Assembly (NCBI RefSeq): GCF_034259105.1
Contig: NZ_CP139478.1
Coordinates: forward strand, 782,001 to 846,000
Reading direction: 5' to 3'
DNA: 64,000 bases
Source of the DNA: Limosilactobacillus reuteri
GTDB taxonomy: Bacteria > Bacillota > Bacilli > Lactobacillales > Lactobacillaceae
Part shown: positions 43,754 to 53,112 of the stretch, in pieces
Position numbering within the stretch: the stretch's first letter is position 1
How the letters are laid out: the number at the start of each line of letters is the position of its first letter
The notes under the pieces: generated by a model
What the model was told of the DNA's origin: nothing
The model's database searches: none
What the model saw: the letters and a program-made list of their open reading frames with translations, nothing else
Program-made: the position numbers and the translations under genes

Positions 43754-44746
43754 ATGAAGATTTATATGTATGGTGTTTATCAGGATGAAGTTCCTTACAT
43801 TACGGAATGGCAAGAGGAACATCCTGAAGTAACTGTAGACTCAACGACGAAACTTTTAGATGAAAGCACAGTCAACTTGTCTAAAGGAAGCGATGGAGTA
43901 GTAGTATTCCAGCAAAAGCCTTATTCGGATGAGGCTTTACGTCAATTAGCACTTAATGGTATTACAAAGATGTCATTGCGAAATGTTGGGGTTGATAATT
44001 TTAACCATGAATTAGTACAAGAACTTGGTTTCCAAATTACCAATGTACCGGTTTATTCTCCAGCTGCGATTGCTGAATTTTCAGTTACTCAAGCACTTAA
44101 TCTTTTACGTCGAACAAAAGAATTTTATTTGAAGTTAGCGAAAGGAGATTATAACAGGGCACCGCATATTGCTAAGGAAATGAATAAGCAGGTTGTTGGG
44201 ATAGTTGGAACAGGAAACATTGGATCCACAGTAGCTAAAATCTTTGCTGGTTTTGGTGCAAAAGTGATTGCATATAGCCGTCACCAAAATAAGGAACTAG
44301 AAGGAATTGTTGAATACGTTAGCCTTGATGAATTATATAAACGGGCAACAATTATTTCGCTTTATTTACCTCATGTTCCAGCAACAGATAAAATGCTTAA
44401 TGAAAAAACATTTGCAATGATGCAGGACGGGGTCTTACTGGTTAACACTGCACGTGGACCATTAGTCGATGAAAAGGCATTGATTGAAGCATTGGATAGC
44501 GGTAAAGTCGGAGGAGCTGCTCTAGACGTAATGACTGGTGAAACCAAGATTTTTAACCAGCAAGTTGATTTCCAAGAAGTCGATTATGATGAATTTAAGG
44601 ATTTAGTTGATCGGCCAAATGTTTTAATCACGCCACATATTGCTTTCTATACTGATCAAGCAATCAAAAATATGGTTAAGATGAGTTTGTCTGCCAATCT
44701 AGATTTGATTAAAACTGGGACCTCAGATAAACTAGTTAAATTTTAA
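43754..44746 (+). CDS. ldhD: D-lactate dehydrogenase
   Basis: NAD-dependent D-2-hydroxyacid dehydrogenase of 330 aa that reduces pyruvate to D-lactate. Substrate loop SLRNVGVDN, Rossmann motif VGIVGTGNIGSTVAKIFAGFG (about 148-168), catalytic Arg in NTARGPLVDEKAL, Glu in the GETKIF segment and His295 in ITPHIAFYT. Length and sequence fit LdhD of lactobacilli more than vancomycin-type VanH or hydroxyisocaproate dehydrogenases, but side activity cannot be excluded. ATG after GGAGGAATTAAG. Own terminator, which overlaps the next promoter. Confidence 0.9.
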   Translation: MKIYMYGVYQDEVPYITEWQEEHPEVTVDSTTKLLDESTVNLSKGSDGVVVFQQKPYSDEALRQLALNGITKMSLRNVGVDNFNHELVQELGFQITNVPVYSPAAIAEFSVTQALNLLRRTKEFYLKLAKGDYNRAPHIAKEMNKQVVGIVGTGNIGSTVAKIFAGFGAKVIAYSRHQNKELEGIVEYVSLDELYKRATIISLYLPHVPATDKMLNEKTFAMMQDGVLLVNTARGPLVDEKALIEALDSGKVGGAALDVMTGETKIFNQQVDFQEVDYDEFKDLVDRPNVLITPHIAFYTDQAIKNMVKMSLSANLDLIKTGTSDKLVKF

Positions 44747-44759
44747 AATAAGTTAAGTG

Positions 44760-44788
44760 AAAAACCTTGTCAGTTTGCAAGGTTTTTT
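44760..44788 (+). terminator. Intrinsic terminator of ldhD
   Basis: AAAAACCTTG pairs with CAAGGTTTTTT around an 8-base loop. Confidence 0.85.
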
Positions 44789-44795
44789 GTATACT
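44767..44795 (+). promoter_or_regulatory. Predicted sigma-A promoter of rpsB, inside the ldhD terminator
   Basis: TTGTCA (44767-44772), 17 bases, TATACT (44790-44795). The -35 box and spacer are made of the ldhD terminator hairpin. The rpsB leader would be about 105 bases. Confidence 0.7.
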
Positions 44796-44908
44796 ATATT
44801 TCGGTGTTACACGCCAATTTCACACCCAGAATGATGGTGGTGAGGGTGCTTAAATAGTCCCATTGCCAGAAGAAGACTGGGGAGGAAAAACAATTTGGAG
44901 GTATATTT

Positions 44909-45697
44909 ATGTCTGTTGTATCTATGAAGCAATTGCTTGAAGCCGGTGTCCACTTCGGTCACCAAACTCGTCGTTGGAACCCAAAGATGGAAGAATACAT
45001 CTTTACTGAACGTAACGGTATTTACATCATTGACTTACAAAAGACTGTTAAGTTAATTGATACTGCTTACAACTACATGAAGGATGTTGCTGCTAACGAT
45101 GGTGTTGCTTTATTTGTTGGTACAAAGAAGCAAGCTCAAGATGCTATTGAAGAAGAAGCTACTCGTGCAGGTCAATACTACGTTAACCACCGTTGGTTAG
45201 GTGGTACTTTGACCAACTGGAAGACTATCCAATCACGGATCGCTCGTTTGAAGGAACTTAAGAAGATGAGCGAAGACGGTACATTTGATGTTCTTCCTAA
45301 GAAGGAAGTTGCTGTCTTAACTAAGCAACGTGAAAAGCTTGAACGTTTCCTTGGTGGTATTGAAGATATGCCACGGATTCCAGATGTTATGTTCATTGTT
45401 GATCCTCACAAGGAACAAATCGCTGTTAAGGAAGCTCAAAAGTTACATATTCCAATCGTAGCTATGGTTGATACTAACACTGACCCAGACGACATTGATT
45501 ACGTTATCCCATCAAACGATGATGCTATCCGTGCCGTTCGCTTAATCACTTCAAAGATGGCTGATGCTTTTGTTGAAGGTAAGCAAGGTCAAGACGATGC
45601 TCAACAAGAAACTGCTGATGATAACGCTGCTAACGAAACTGTTAGCGAAGATTCATTAAAGAACTTGAAGAACAGCGTTGAAGGTAAAGAAGACTAA
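44909..45697 (+). CDS. rpsB: Ribosomal protein S2
   Basis: Small-subunit protein of 262 aa: [23 protein letters not shown], then [21 protein letters not shown] and [19 protein letters not shown] are family signatures. The last 40 residues form an acidic, Asn/Gln/Asp-rich tail that is an extension over the E. coli protein. Ribosome binding site TTGGAGG. Strong codon bias. Followed by a hairpin before tsf, so tsf can be expressed at a different level. Confidence 0.97.
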   Translation: MSVVSMKQLLEAGVHFGHQTRRWNPKMEEYIFTERNGIYIIDLQKTVKLIDTAYNYMKDVAANDGVALFVGTKKQAQDAIEEEATRAGQYYVNHRWLGGTLTNWKTIQSRIARLKELKKMSEDGTFDVLPKKEVAVLTKQREKLERFLGGIEDMPRIPDVMFIVDPHKEQIAVKEAQKLHIPIVAMVDTNTDPDDIDYVIPSNDDAIRAVRLITSKMADAFVEGKQGQDDAQQETADDNAANETVSEDSLKNLKNSVEGKED

Positions 45698-45712
45698 AAA
45701 TATTAAATTCTT

Positions 45713-45765
45713 GGGCTGTTTTGTACGGACCATTCTGGCCTAAGTACTAAACAGCCCTTTTTTCA
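45713..45765 (+). terminator. Intrinsic terminator between rpsB and tsf
   Basis: GGGCTGTTT..GTAC pairs with GTAC..AAACAGCCC, followed by six T. Probably partial, because no good promoter for tsf is visible behind it. Confidence 0.75.
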
Positions 45766-45794
45766 AAAAAGATTATAAAAGGAGAGATTTCGTC

Positions 45795-46670
45795 ATGGCT
45801 GAAATTAAAGCTGCTCAAGTTATGCAATTACGTAAAAAGTCCGGTGCCGGTATCATGGATGCTAAGAAGGCATTAGTTGCTAGTGATGGTGACATGGATA
45901 AAGCAATGGACTACCTTCGTGAAAAGGGTATTGCTAAGGCAGCCAAGAAGAGTGACCGTGTTGCAGCTGAAGGATTAGCTGATATTGCTGTTAATGATAA
46001 TACAGCTGCAATCGTTGAATTGAATTCAGAAACTGATTTCGTTGCTGCTAGTGAACCATTTAAGGACTTATTGAAGAAGGTTACTAAGTTAATTAGTGAA
46101 AACAAGCCTGCTAATGTTGAAGAAGCATTAGAAATCAAGACTGAAAATGGTACATTGAATGATGATATTATCAGTACTACACAAAAGACTGGTGAAAAGG
46201 TTAGCCTTCGTCGGTTTACTGTTGTAGAAAAGGATGACGGCGATAGCTTTGGTGCATACTTACACCAAGGTGGTCAAATTGCTGCATTAGTTGTCTTAGA
46301 AGGTGCTGATGATGCCACTGCTAAAGACGTTGCAATGCACGTTGCAGCTATCAATCCTGAATTCATGACTCGTGATGATGTTTCTCAAGAACGTCTTGAC
46401 CATGAACGTGCTATCTTCAAGGAAGAAACTTTAAACGAAGGAAAGCCTGAAAAGATCGTTGACAAGATTGTTGAAGGTCGTTTAAACAAGTTCCTTTCAC
46501 AAATTTGTTTAGCAGATCAAGACTTTGTTAAGGATTCTGACCAAACTGTTGAACAATACGTTTCAAGCAAGAATGGTAAGTTGAAGTCCTTCATTCGTTA
46601 CGAAGTCGGTGAAGGAATCGAAAAAAAGCAAGATGACTTTGCTCAAGAAGTTAAGGACCAAATGAACTAA
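45795..46670 (+). CDS. tsf: Elongation factor Ts
   Basis: Nucleotide exchange factor for EF-Tu, 291 aa. N-terminal UBA-like domain ([45 protein letters not shown]) and the EF-Tu contact motif, seen as [11 protein letters not shown]. The coiled-coil core follows. Ribosome binding site AGGAGAG. Second gene of the conserved rpsB-tsf-pyrH-frr cluster. Confidence 0.97.
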   Translation: MAEIKAAQVMQLRKKSGAGIMDAKKALVASDGDMDKAMDYLREKGIAKAAKKSDRVAAEGLADIAVNDNTAAIVELNSETDFVAASEPFKDLLKKVTKLISENKPANVEEALEIKTENGTLNDDIISTTQKTGEKVSLRRFTVVEKDDGDSFGAYLHQGGQIAALVVLEGADDATAKDVAMHVAAINPEFMTRDDVSQERLDHERAIFKEETLNEGKPEKIVDKIVEGRLNKFLSQICLADQDFVKDSDQTVEQYVSSKNGKLKSFIRYEVGEGIEKKQDDFAQEVKDQMN

Positions 46671-46686
46671 GCGTTCGGTCAAAAGG

Positions 46687-46717
46687 AGGACGTACTCAAT
46701 GTAGTGCGTCCTTTTTT
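46687..46717 (+). terminator. Intrinsic terminator after tsf
   Basis: GGACGTAC pairs with GTGCGTCC (one T.G), loop TCAATGTA, then six T. Confidence 0.75.
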
Positions 46718-46751
46718 AAAAATTAACTTACCAATTCAAGGAGGATATCAT

Positions 46752-47474
46752 ATGGCAGATATTAAATACAAGCGAGTAATTTTAAAGCTCAGTGGAGAAG
46801 CATTAGCTGGTGACAAGGGTTTTGGGATTAACCCTCCCGTTTTAAAGGATGTAGCTAAGGAATTAAAAGAAGTTCATGATTTGGGCGTTCAAATTGCTAT
46901 TGTTGTTGGTGGCGGTAACATGTGGCGTGGTGTTACTGGTGCTGAATTGGGGATGGAACGTGCGCAAGCTGACTACATTGGAATGTTGGCAACCATTATG
47001 AATGCCTTGTCACTTCAAGATGCGCTTGAATCAATTGGTGTTCCTACACGGGTACAAACTTCAATTGAAATGCGCCAAATTGCTGAACCATATATTCGGC
47101 GGAAAGCTATTCGTCATTTAGAGAAAGATCGAATCGTTATTTTTGCTGGTGGAACAGGAAGTCCTTACTTTTCAACTGATACTACTGCCGCATTACGGGC
47201 AGCAGAAATCAACGCTGATGCCATTTTAATGGGTAAAAATGGGGTTGACGGTGTTTACTCAGCTGATCCAAATAAAGTTAAGGATGCTACTAAGTTTGAT
47301 CATTTAACCCATATGGATATCATTGAAAAGAATTTACATGTAATGGATACTACTGCTAGTTCACTATCGATGGACAATCATATCCCATTGGTAGTCTTCA
47401 ACTTGAACACATCAGGCAATATTATGAAAGTAGTAACTGGTCAAGAAGTTGGTACAACAATTGAAGGAGACTGA
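46752..47474 (+). CDS. pyrH: UMP kinase
   Basis: Bacterial amino-acid-kinase-fold UMP kinase of 240 aa, phosphorylates UMP to UDP. Motifs: [57 protein letters not shown] and the [11 protein letters not shown] loop. ATG at 46752 with AAGGAGG upstream; the longer frame starts inside the terminator and is rejected. frr follows after 4 bases. Confidence 0.96.
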   Translation: MADIKYKRVILKLSGEALAGDKGFGINPPVLKDVAKELKEVHDLGVQIAIVVGGGNMWRGVTGAELGMERAQADYIGMLATIMNALSLQDALESIGVPTRVQTSIEMRQIAEPYIRRKAIRHLEKDRIVIFAGGTGSPYFSTDTTAALRAAEINADAILMGKNGVDGVYSADPNKVKDATKFDHLTHMDIIEKNLHVMDTTASSLSMDNHIPLVVFNLNTSGNIMKVVTGQEVGTTIEGD

Positions 47475-47478
47475 GAAT

Positions 47479-48042
47479 ATGGCTACAGGAAAAGAAATTT
47501 TAAATGATGCCAAACAAAAAATGGCAAAATCAGGTGATGCACTTCAACGAACACTTGCTGATATTCGTGCGGGTCAAGCCAACGCAAGTTTATTAAATTC
47601 TGTTAAAGTTGAGTACTACGGAGCACCAACTCCATTAAATCAAGTTGCGTCAATCACAATTCCAGAAGCACGGCAATTATTAATTACTCCTTATGATGAG
47701 AGCGTGCTTGAAGAAATTGAAAAAGCAATCTATGCATCTAACTTAGGATTAACTCCTCAAAACGATGGAAGTTCAATTCGCTTAATCATCCCACAATTAA
47801 CCGAAGATCGGCGGAAAGAATTGGTAAAGGACGTTAAGGCTGAATTAGAAAAGGCAAAAGTTGCAGTTCGAAACGTTCGTCGTGAAGCGATGGATGACTT
47901 AAAGAAGGGTAACAAGAACGGCGACTTTAATGATGATGAATTCCATGATCTTGAAAAGAAAGTTCAAAACGAAACAGATGCTGGAATTAAGAACCTTGAA
48001 GATATTGCAAATGCAAAAGAAAAGGAATTAATGGAAGGCTAG
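47479..48042 (+). CDS. frr: Ribosome recycling factor
   Basis: 187-aa factor that splits the post-termination ribosome together with EF-G. Signatures: [34 protein letters not shown] and the long helices [33 protein letters not shown] at 47479 preceded by GAAGGAGAC; coupled to pyrH. Followed by a 170-bp repeat. Confidence 0.97.
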   Translation: MATGKEILNDAKQKMAKSGDALQRTLADIRAGQANASLLNSVKVEYYGAPTPLNQVASITIPEARQLLITPYDESVLEEIEKAIYASNLGLTPQNDGSSIRLIIPQLTEDRRKELVKDVKAELEKAKVAVRNVRREAMDDLKKGNKNGDFNDDEFHDLEKKVQNETDAGIKNLEDIANAKEKELMEG

Positions 48043-48058
48043 TTTTCAGAAATAAAAA

Positions 48059-48231
48059 GGAGCTGTGACATAAGTTAGGTCACTTCCATAAAATACGAAC
48101 AGCGCAGTACAACAATGGCCTTCAGCGTCCGGCAAAGTCGAACGCTGAAGGCCTATTGTTGCTTGCGGGGGCTCCCAGAGGCTAGCTTCGCGTTGAAAAA
48201 CGAAGTCACGAGTGCCTTCTGTCTCGCTCTC
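48059..48231 (+). repeat. 170-bp structured dispersed repeat, copy A
   Basis: It matches, in inverted orientation, 62551-62721 over its whole length. A long central hairpin (arms 48110-48127 and 48143-48161, 18 of 19 positions paired) is conserved in both copies. The ends (GGAGCTGTGACA and TGTCTCGCTC) are roughly complementary. It lies in the frr-uppS gap and contains no credible gene. Confidence 0.8.
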
Positions 48232-48289
48232 TTTTATTTTGGCTAACATTGAATTGTTATGATAAAACTATGTAACAATTTCCTGTGGA

Positions 48290-48320
48290 TTGACAAATTG
48301 AAATTTGCCTCTGGTATAAT
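48290..48320 (+). promoter_or_regulatory. Predicted sigma-A promoter of uppS
   Basis: Consensus TTGACA and TATAAT with a 19-base spacer; TGG directly before the -10 makes it extended. It separates uppS-cdsA-rseP-proS from the upstream frr transcript. Confidence 0.7.
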
Positions 48321-48407
48321 AAAAGCTATAATTAATTGGCAGACGTGAATTTTTAATAAATGTCTGTAATTAATCTTAAGTACATGATAAAAATGGAGGA
48401 ACAATTA

Positions 48408-49172
48408 GTGTTTTCCAAAAGTAAACATGATGAAATAAATCAGCAACTTGATATGGAACGTATTCCTAACCATATTGCAATTATTATGGACGGTAATGGC
48501 AGGTGGGCGCAGAAACGGCACCTTCTACGAGTTGCTGGTCATAAGCAAGGAATGCAAACAGTAAAAAAGATTACAATTGCTGCCAGTGAATTAGGGGTAA
48601 AAGTCTTATCATTATATGCTTTTTCAACCGAAAACTGGAAACGTCCTTCTTCAGAGGTAAGTTATTTAATGCAGTTGCCTGTCCGCTTCTTCTCAACATT
48701 TGTTCCAGATCTTGTCAAACATAATGTTAAGGTGACAGTGATGGGAGATATTACGCAACTACCTGAAGCTACGCAAAAAGCTGTTAAAGATGCAATGGCT
48801 GATACAGCCCACTGTACAGGAATGATTCTCAACTTTGCTTTGAACTATGGGAGTCGAGATGAGATCACTCAAGCTGCTAAAAAGATTGCAGAAGACGTTC
48901 AAAATGGGAACTTGGCAATTGCAGATGTTGATGAAGCTTCCTTTGGTAAGTACTTGATGTCAGCACAGTTAGGTCAATTTGCGGACCCTGATCTGCTAAT
49001 CAGGACAAGTGGCGAAGAGCGGATTAGTAACTTTATGCTGTGGCAAATTGCTTATAGTGAATTGGAGTTTGTTCCAGAACATTGGCCAGACTTTGATGAA
49101 GATTCATTGCGATCAGCAATAATTGCCTATCAAGGACGTCATCGGCGGTTCGGTGGGCTAAAAAATCAATAA
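48408..49172 (+). CDS. uppS: Undecaprenyl diphosphate synthase
   Basis: Cis-prenyltransferase of 254 aa, builds the C55 lipid carrier for cell-wall synthesis. Catalytic Asp28 in IAIIMDGNGRWA, then RVAGHKQGMQTVKKI, LSLYAFSTENWKRP and the C-terminal DLLIRTSGEERISNFMLWQIAYSEL. I use GTG at 48408, because GGAGG lies eight bases upstream; earlier ATG codons lack a site and would make the protein longer than the family. cdsA follows after 19 bases. Confidence 0.95.
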   Translation: MFSKSKHDEINQQLDMERIPNHIAIIMDGNGRWAQKRHLLRVAGHKQGMQTVKKITIAASELGVKVLSLYAFSTENWKRPSSEVSYLMQLPVRFFSTFVPDLVKHNVKVTVMGDITQLPEATQKAVKDAMADTAHCTGMILNFALNYGSRDEITQAAKKIAEDVQNGNLAIADVDEASFGKYLMSAQLGQFADPDLLIRTSGEERISNFMLWQIAYSELEFVPEHWPDFDEDSLRSAIIAYQGRHRRFGGLKNQ

Positions 49173-49191
49173 ATAATAAGGGGATTTTGTT

Positions 49192-49977
49192 TTGAAAACA
49201 CGAATAACGACCGCGGTAATTGCACTTGCAATCTTTATACCGCTTATTATATATGGTCATTGGCCATTAACAATTGCAGCAGTTGCCTTAGGAATGGTTG
49301 CAATGTCAGAAGTATTGGTAATGAAAAAAATGTTTGTAATTTCGTTTGAAGCTTTGATCAGTTATCTGGGGGTTGCTTTATTAATATTGCCGGATAGCTG
49401 GCTTGACTTCTTACCCAGCGTTGCAACTCGATGGTTCGGATTCTATATTTTAGTTGTTTTACTTCTATTACATACGGTTATTCGAAAACAACGCTTTACT
49501 TTCGATGATGCTGGGGTTTTAACATTAGCAATGCTCTATATTGGAATGGGATTTCGCTACTTTATTGCTGCCCGGGCAATCAATTTTCAAACGCTATTAT
49601 ATGGAATGCTGATCGTTTGGATTACAGATAGTGGAGCATATTTGATTGGTCGAAAACTCGGTAAAAATAAACTTGCTCCTAAAATTAGTCCTAATAAAAC
49701 TTGGGAAGGTTCAATTGGTGGTACATTAGCTGCTGTTATTATTTTGGCTATTTATTGCTACTTTATCCCTGTTGGCGCAGGTTGGGTAACAATGATATTC
49801 GTTACTTTGATTCTTTCAATCTTCGGTCAATTTGGCGACTTAATCGAATCATCATTAAAACGCTACTACGGTGTGAAGGATTCAGGAAAAATTCTTCCAG
49901 GCCATGGTGGAATTTTAGATCGGTTTGATAGTATGCTAATTGTTATGCCAATGCTTCATTTATTAGGGATCATTTAA
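49192..49977 (+). CDS. cdsA: Phosphatidate cytidylyltransferase
   Basis: Integral membrane enzyme of 261 aa making CDP-diacylglycerol from phosphatidic acid. About seven to eight hydrophobic helices; the C-terminal signature is ITDSGAYLIGRKLGKNKLAPKISPNKTWEGSIGG and FGQFGDLIESSLKRYYGVKDSGKILPGHGGILDRFDS. TTG start at 49192 with AAGGGGA upstream. Conserved order uppS-cdsA-rseP-proS-polC. Confidence 0.96.
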   Translation: MKTRITTAVIALAIFIPLIIYGHWPLTIAAVALGMVAMSEVLVMKKMFVISFEALISYLGVALLILPDSWLDFLPSVATRWFGFYILVVLLLLHTVIRKQRFTFDDAGVLTLAMLYIGMGFRYFIAARAINFQTLLYGMLIVWITDSGAYLIGRKLGKNKLAPKISPNKTWEGSIGGTLAAVIILAIYCYFIPVGAGWVTMIFVTLILSIFGQFGDLIESSLKRYYGVKDSGKILPGHGGILDRFDSMLIVMPMLHLLGII

Positions 49978-49999
49978 TCAAACGTAAGGAAGAGATTTT

Positions 50000-51274
50000 T
50001 TGATAATAACAATTATTACATTTATTATTGTTTTTGGAATCCTTGTCCTTGTTCATGAATATGGTCATTATTATTTTGCTAAACGAGCAGGAATTCTGGT
50101 TCGTGAATTTTCAATAGGAATGGGTCCAAAAATTTGGTGGAGACGAAAAAATGGTACTACCTATACTATTCGAATTTTGCCCCTCGGTGGTTATGTTCGT
50201 TTAGCTGGGGCTGATGATGAGGACCAAGATGAGTTAAAGCCAGGTACCCCTCTAACAATTCAACTAAATGATCAAGATAAAGTTATTAGCATTAATGCTA
50301 GTGATAAAACAACCTTATTTCAGGGGATTCCCCTTCAACTAGTTGCTTGTGATTTAGAAGATGGCTTATGGATAAAAGGATATGTCAATGGGGACGAAGA
50401 TCAGCTAAAGGTATATAGTGTTGACCATGATGCAATGATTATTGAGCGAGACGGAACCGAGGTACAGATTGCTCCACGTGATGTGCAATTTTGTTCAGCA
50501 AGCCTGCCTGCACGGATGATGACCAATTTTGCTGGTCCGATGAATAATTTCATTTTGTCCTTAGTGGTATTTATCATTCTTGGCTTCACCTTAACGGGCG
50601 TACCAACTAATAGCAATCAGTTAGGGCAAGTGAATGCAGGTTCCGTAGCTGCCAAAGCGGGCTTAAAAGCAAACGATCGGATTGTTAAGGTTAACAACCA
50701 AAAAATAAATAATTGGACTGACCTTTCAATTAATATTTCAAATAAGCCTAATAAGACAGTGTCAGTAACGTATGAGCGTGGTAATAAAACTTATCATACT
50801 AAGCTAACACCAAAAGCGGTTGAGCGAGGTCATCAAAAAGTTGGCCAAATTGGAATTGTTGAAAAGCAAGAAAAGAGTTTAGCTGCGCGTCTGAAGTTTG
50901 GTTGGCAACAATTTATCCAAGCAGGAACATTAATCTTTAGTGTTCTTGGCCACATGGTTACTCATGGGTTTACCTTAAATGATCTTGGTGGACCGGTGGC
51001 AATTTATGCTGGGACATCACAAGCCACCTCATTGGGAATCAATGGAGTTTTAAATTTCTTAGCCCTCTTATCAATCAACTTAGGAATTGTTAACTTATTA
51101 CCAATTCCAGCATTGGATGGCGGGAAATTGTTATTGAATGTTGTTGAAGCAATCATTCGACGACCAATTCCTGAAAAAGCTGAGGGAATTATCACAATGA
51201 TTGGTTTCCTAATCTTACTAACACTTATGGTTCTAGTAACGTGGAACGATATTCAAAGATATTTTATTCGGTAA
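50000..51274 (+). CDS. rseP: Site-2 metalloprotease RseP/RasP
   Basis: Intramembrane zinc protease of 424 aa. HExxH is in LVHEYGHYYFAK (His19, Glu20, His23) on the first membrane helix; a PDZ domain lies about 205-275 (GSVAAKAGLKANDRIVKVNNQKINNW); the second active-site motif NLLPIPALDGGKLL is on a C-terminal helix. It cleaves anti-sigma factors or signal-peptide remnants in relatives; its substrate here is unknown. TTG start at 50000, AAGGAAGAG upstream. Confidence 0.95.
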   Translation: MIITIITFIIVFGILVLVHEYGHYYFAKRAGILVREFSIGMGPKIWWRRKNGTTYTIRILPLGGYVRLAGADDEDQDELKPGTPLTIQLNDQDKVISINASDKTTLFQGIPLQLVACDLEDGLWIKGYVNGDEDQLKVYSVDHDAMIIERDGTEVQIAPRDVQFCSASLPARMMTNFAGPMNNFILSLVVFIILGFTLTGVPTNSNQLGQVNAGSVAAKAGLKANDRIVKVNNQKINNWTDLSINISNKPNKTVSVTYERGNKTYHTKLTPKAVERGHQKVGQIGIVEKQEKSLAARLKFGWQQFIQAGTLIFSVLGHMVTHGFTLNDLGGPVAIYAGTSQATSLGINGVLNFLALLSINLGIVNLLPIPALDGGKLLLNVVEAIIRRPIPEKAEGIITMIGFLILLTLMVLVTWNDIQRYFIR

Positions 51275-51302
51275 TTAAAAAAACAAAGGAGTATATTTTT
51301 TA

Positions 51303-53042
51303 ATGAAACAGTCAAAGGTATTAATTCCAACAAAAAAAGAGGCCCCAAGTGATGCGGAAGCCTTAAGTCATAAGATGATGATTCGTGCCGGATACATTTA
51401 CCAAGTATCTGCGGGGGTATGGTCATATTTGCCATTAGCTTACCGGGTTATTCGCAAAGTAGAAAATATTATTCGTGATGAAATGGATAAGGCCGGAGCG
51501 GTTGAAATGCTTATGCCGGGACTTCTTCCAGCTGATTTGTGGAAGAAATCTGGTCGTTACGAAAGCTATGGTGATAATCTTTTCAAACTTAAAGATCGTC
51601 GTGACCGTGACTTTATTTTGGGCCCAACTCATGAAGAAACCTTTACTGAAGTATTGCGTGATAGTATTAAGTCGTACAAGAAGCTTCCATTAGTAGTTTA
51701 TCAATTACAAGATAAGTTTCGTGATGAAGATCGTCCTCGGTACGGTATTCTACGTGGAAAAGAATTTGAAATGCTTGACGGTTACTCTTTCTCAGCAGAT
51801 CAAGAAGGATTAGACGAAGCCTACAATAATCAAGCAAAGGCTTACCGGAACATTTTTGATCGGATTGGCTTAAACTATAAAATTATTCTCGCTGATTCGG
51901 GAACTATGGGTGGTAAGAACTCACAAGAATTCTCTGCACCTGCTGAAGTAGGAGAAGACATAATCGCTTATACTGATGGAGATTACGCTGCCAATATTGA
52001 GAAGGCTGAAAGTAAATTTACTGGTGTGCAACAAACAGCAGCTCCTGCACCAATCGAGAAGAAGGCTACTCCGGGTGCTCATACAGTGGATGAAGCTGCA
52101 GAAAGTTTAGATCTTGATCCTAATCAAGTTATTAAATCGATGCTTTACATTGCTAAAATGAGTGAAGATGAATATCAACCAGTCTTAGTATTAATGCGTG
52201 GCGACGATGAAGTTAATGAAGCAAAGGTAACAAATGCTCTTGATTGTGAAGAACTAGAATTAGCTACAGAAGAAGATGCCGAAAAGTACCTCAATGCTCA
52301 TCCAGGATCACTTGGACCTGTAGGAGTAGGCGAAGAAGTAAAAATTCTTGCTGATAATTATGTTAAGGTCTTAGTTAATATGGCATGTGGTGCCAATGAA
52401 GATGATTACCACTATGTTAATGCTAATATTGATCGCGACTTCCGCGTTGATCAGTTTGGTGACTTCCGGAATGTTAAAGAAGGAGAAATTGCTCCTGATG
52501 GTCAACCGCTTAAATTTACTCCCGGAATTGAAATTGGTCATATCTTTAAGTTAGGTACTCATTACTCAAGCAAACTTGGTGCCCAAGTTCTTGATAGCAA
52601 TGGTCGGTTGACAGACGTAATCATGGGAAGCTACGGTATTGGTGTAACCCGTCTATTGTCCGCCGTTGCTGAACAAAATGCTGATGAAAATGGTCTTGTC
52701 TGGCCTGATAGTATTGCTCCATTTGATGTTCACGTAATTCCGGTTAATGCGAAGAAAGAAGATCAAATGGCAATGGCTGATAAGATCGATCAACAATTAA
52801 CTGAAGCTGGTTATGAGGTATTAGTAGATGACCGGAAAGAACGAGCAGGGGTTAAATTTGCTGATTCAGACTTGATTGGTATTCCAATTCGGGTTACTGT
52901 TGGTAAGAAATCTCAAGATGGTATTGTTGAAATTAAGATCCGTAAAACTGGTGAAACTGTTGAAGTTAAACAGGAAGAACTAGTAAATACGGTGGGAATT
53001 TTACTAAAGCAATTGAACGAAGAAAAAAAACAAATAATTTAA
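51303..53042 (+). CDS. proS: Prolyl-tRNA synthetase, bacterial type
   Basis: Class II aminoacyl-tRNA synthetase of 579 aa with inserted editing domain. Motif 1 near YLPLAYRVIRKVENIIRDEMDKAGAVEML, motif 2 FRDEDRPRYGILRGKEFEMLDGYSF, an INS YbaK-like editing domain (about 240-390), motif 3 GSYGIGVTRLLSAVAEQ and a C-terminal anticodon-binding domain. ATG after AAAGGAG. The gene ends with a terminator before polC. Confidence 0.97.
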   Translation: MKQSKVLIPTKKEAPSDAEALSHKMMIRAGYIYQVSAGVWSYLPLAYRVIRKVENIIRDEMDKAGAVEMLMPGLLPADLWKKSGRYESYGDNLFKLKDRRDRDFILGPTHEETFTEVLRDSIKSYKKLPLVVYQLQDKFRDEDRPRYGILRGKEFEMLDGYSFSADQEGLDEAYNNQAKAYRNIFDRIGLNYKIILADSGTMGGKNSQEFSAPAEVGEDIIAYTDGDYAANIEKAESKFTGVQQTAAPAPIEKKATPGAHTVDEAAESLDLDPNQVIKSMLYIAKMSEDEYQPVLVLMRGDDEVNEAKVTNALDCEELELATEEDAEKYLNAHPGSLGPVGVGEEVKILADNYVKVLVNMACGANEDDYHYVNANIDRDFRVDQFGDFRNVKEGEIAPDGQPLKFTPGIEIGHIFKLGTHYSSKLGAQVLDSNGRLTDVIMGSYGIGVTRLLSAVAEQNADENGLVWPDSIAPFDVHVIPVNAKKEDQMAMADKIDQQLTEAGYEVLVDDRKERAGVKFADSDLIGIPIRVTVGKKSQDGIVEIKIRKTGETVEVKQEELVNTVGILLKQLNEEKKQII

Positions 53043-53046
53043 ACTA

Positions 53047-53096
53047 ATGTGGCTGCGATGTTAAGATAAGTAACGTTACTCGCACCACATTTTTAA
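53047..53096 (+). terminator. Intrinsic terminator of proS
   Basis: TGTGG.TGCGA pairs with TCGCA.CCACA across a 22-base loop, followed by TTTTT. Confidence 0.7.
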
Positions 53097-53112
53097 GTAG
53101 GAGGATTAGAAC

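Noticed and set aside
44796..44908. Riboswitch upstream of rpsB
   Set aside because: The leader has repeated GGTG-like segments but no pattern of a known metabolite aptamer; ribosomal-protein autoregulation is the more likely explanation.
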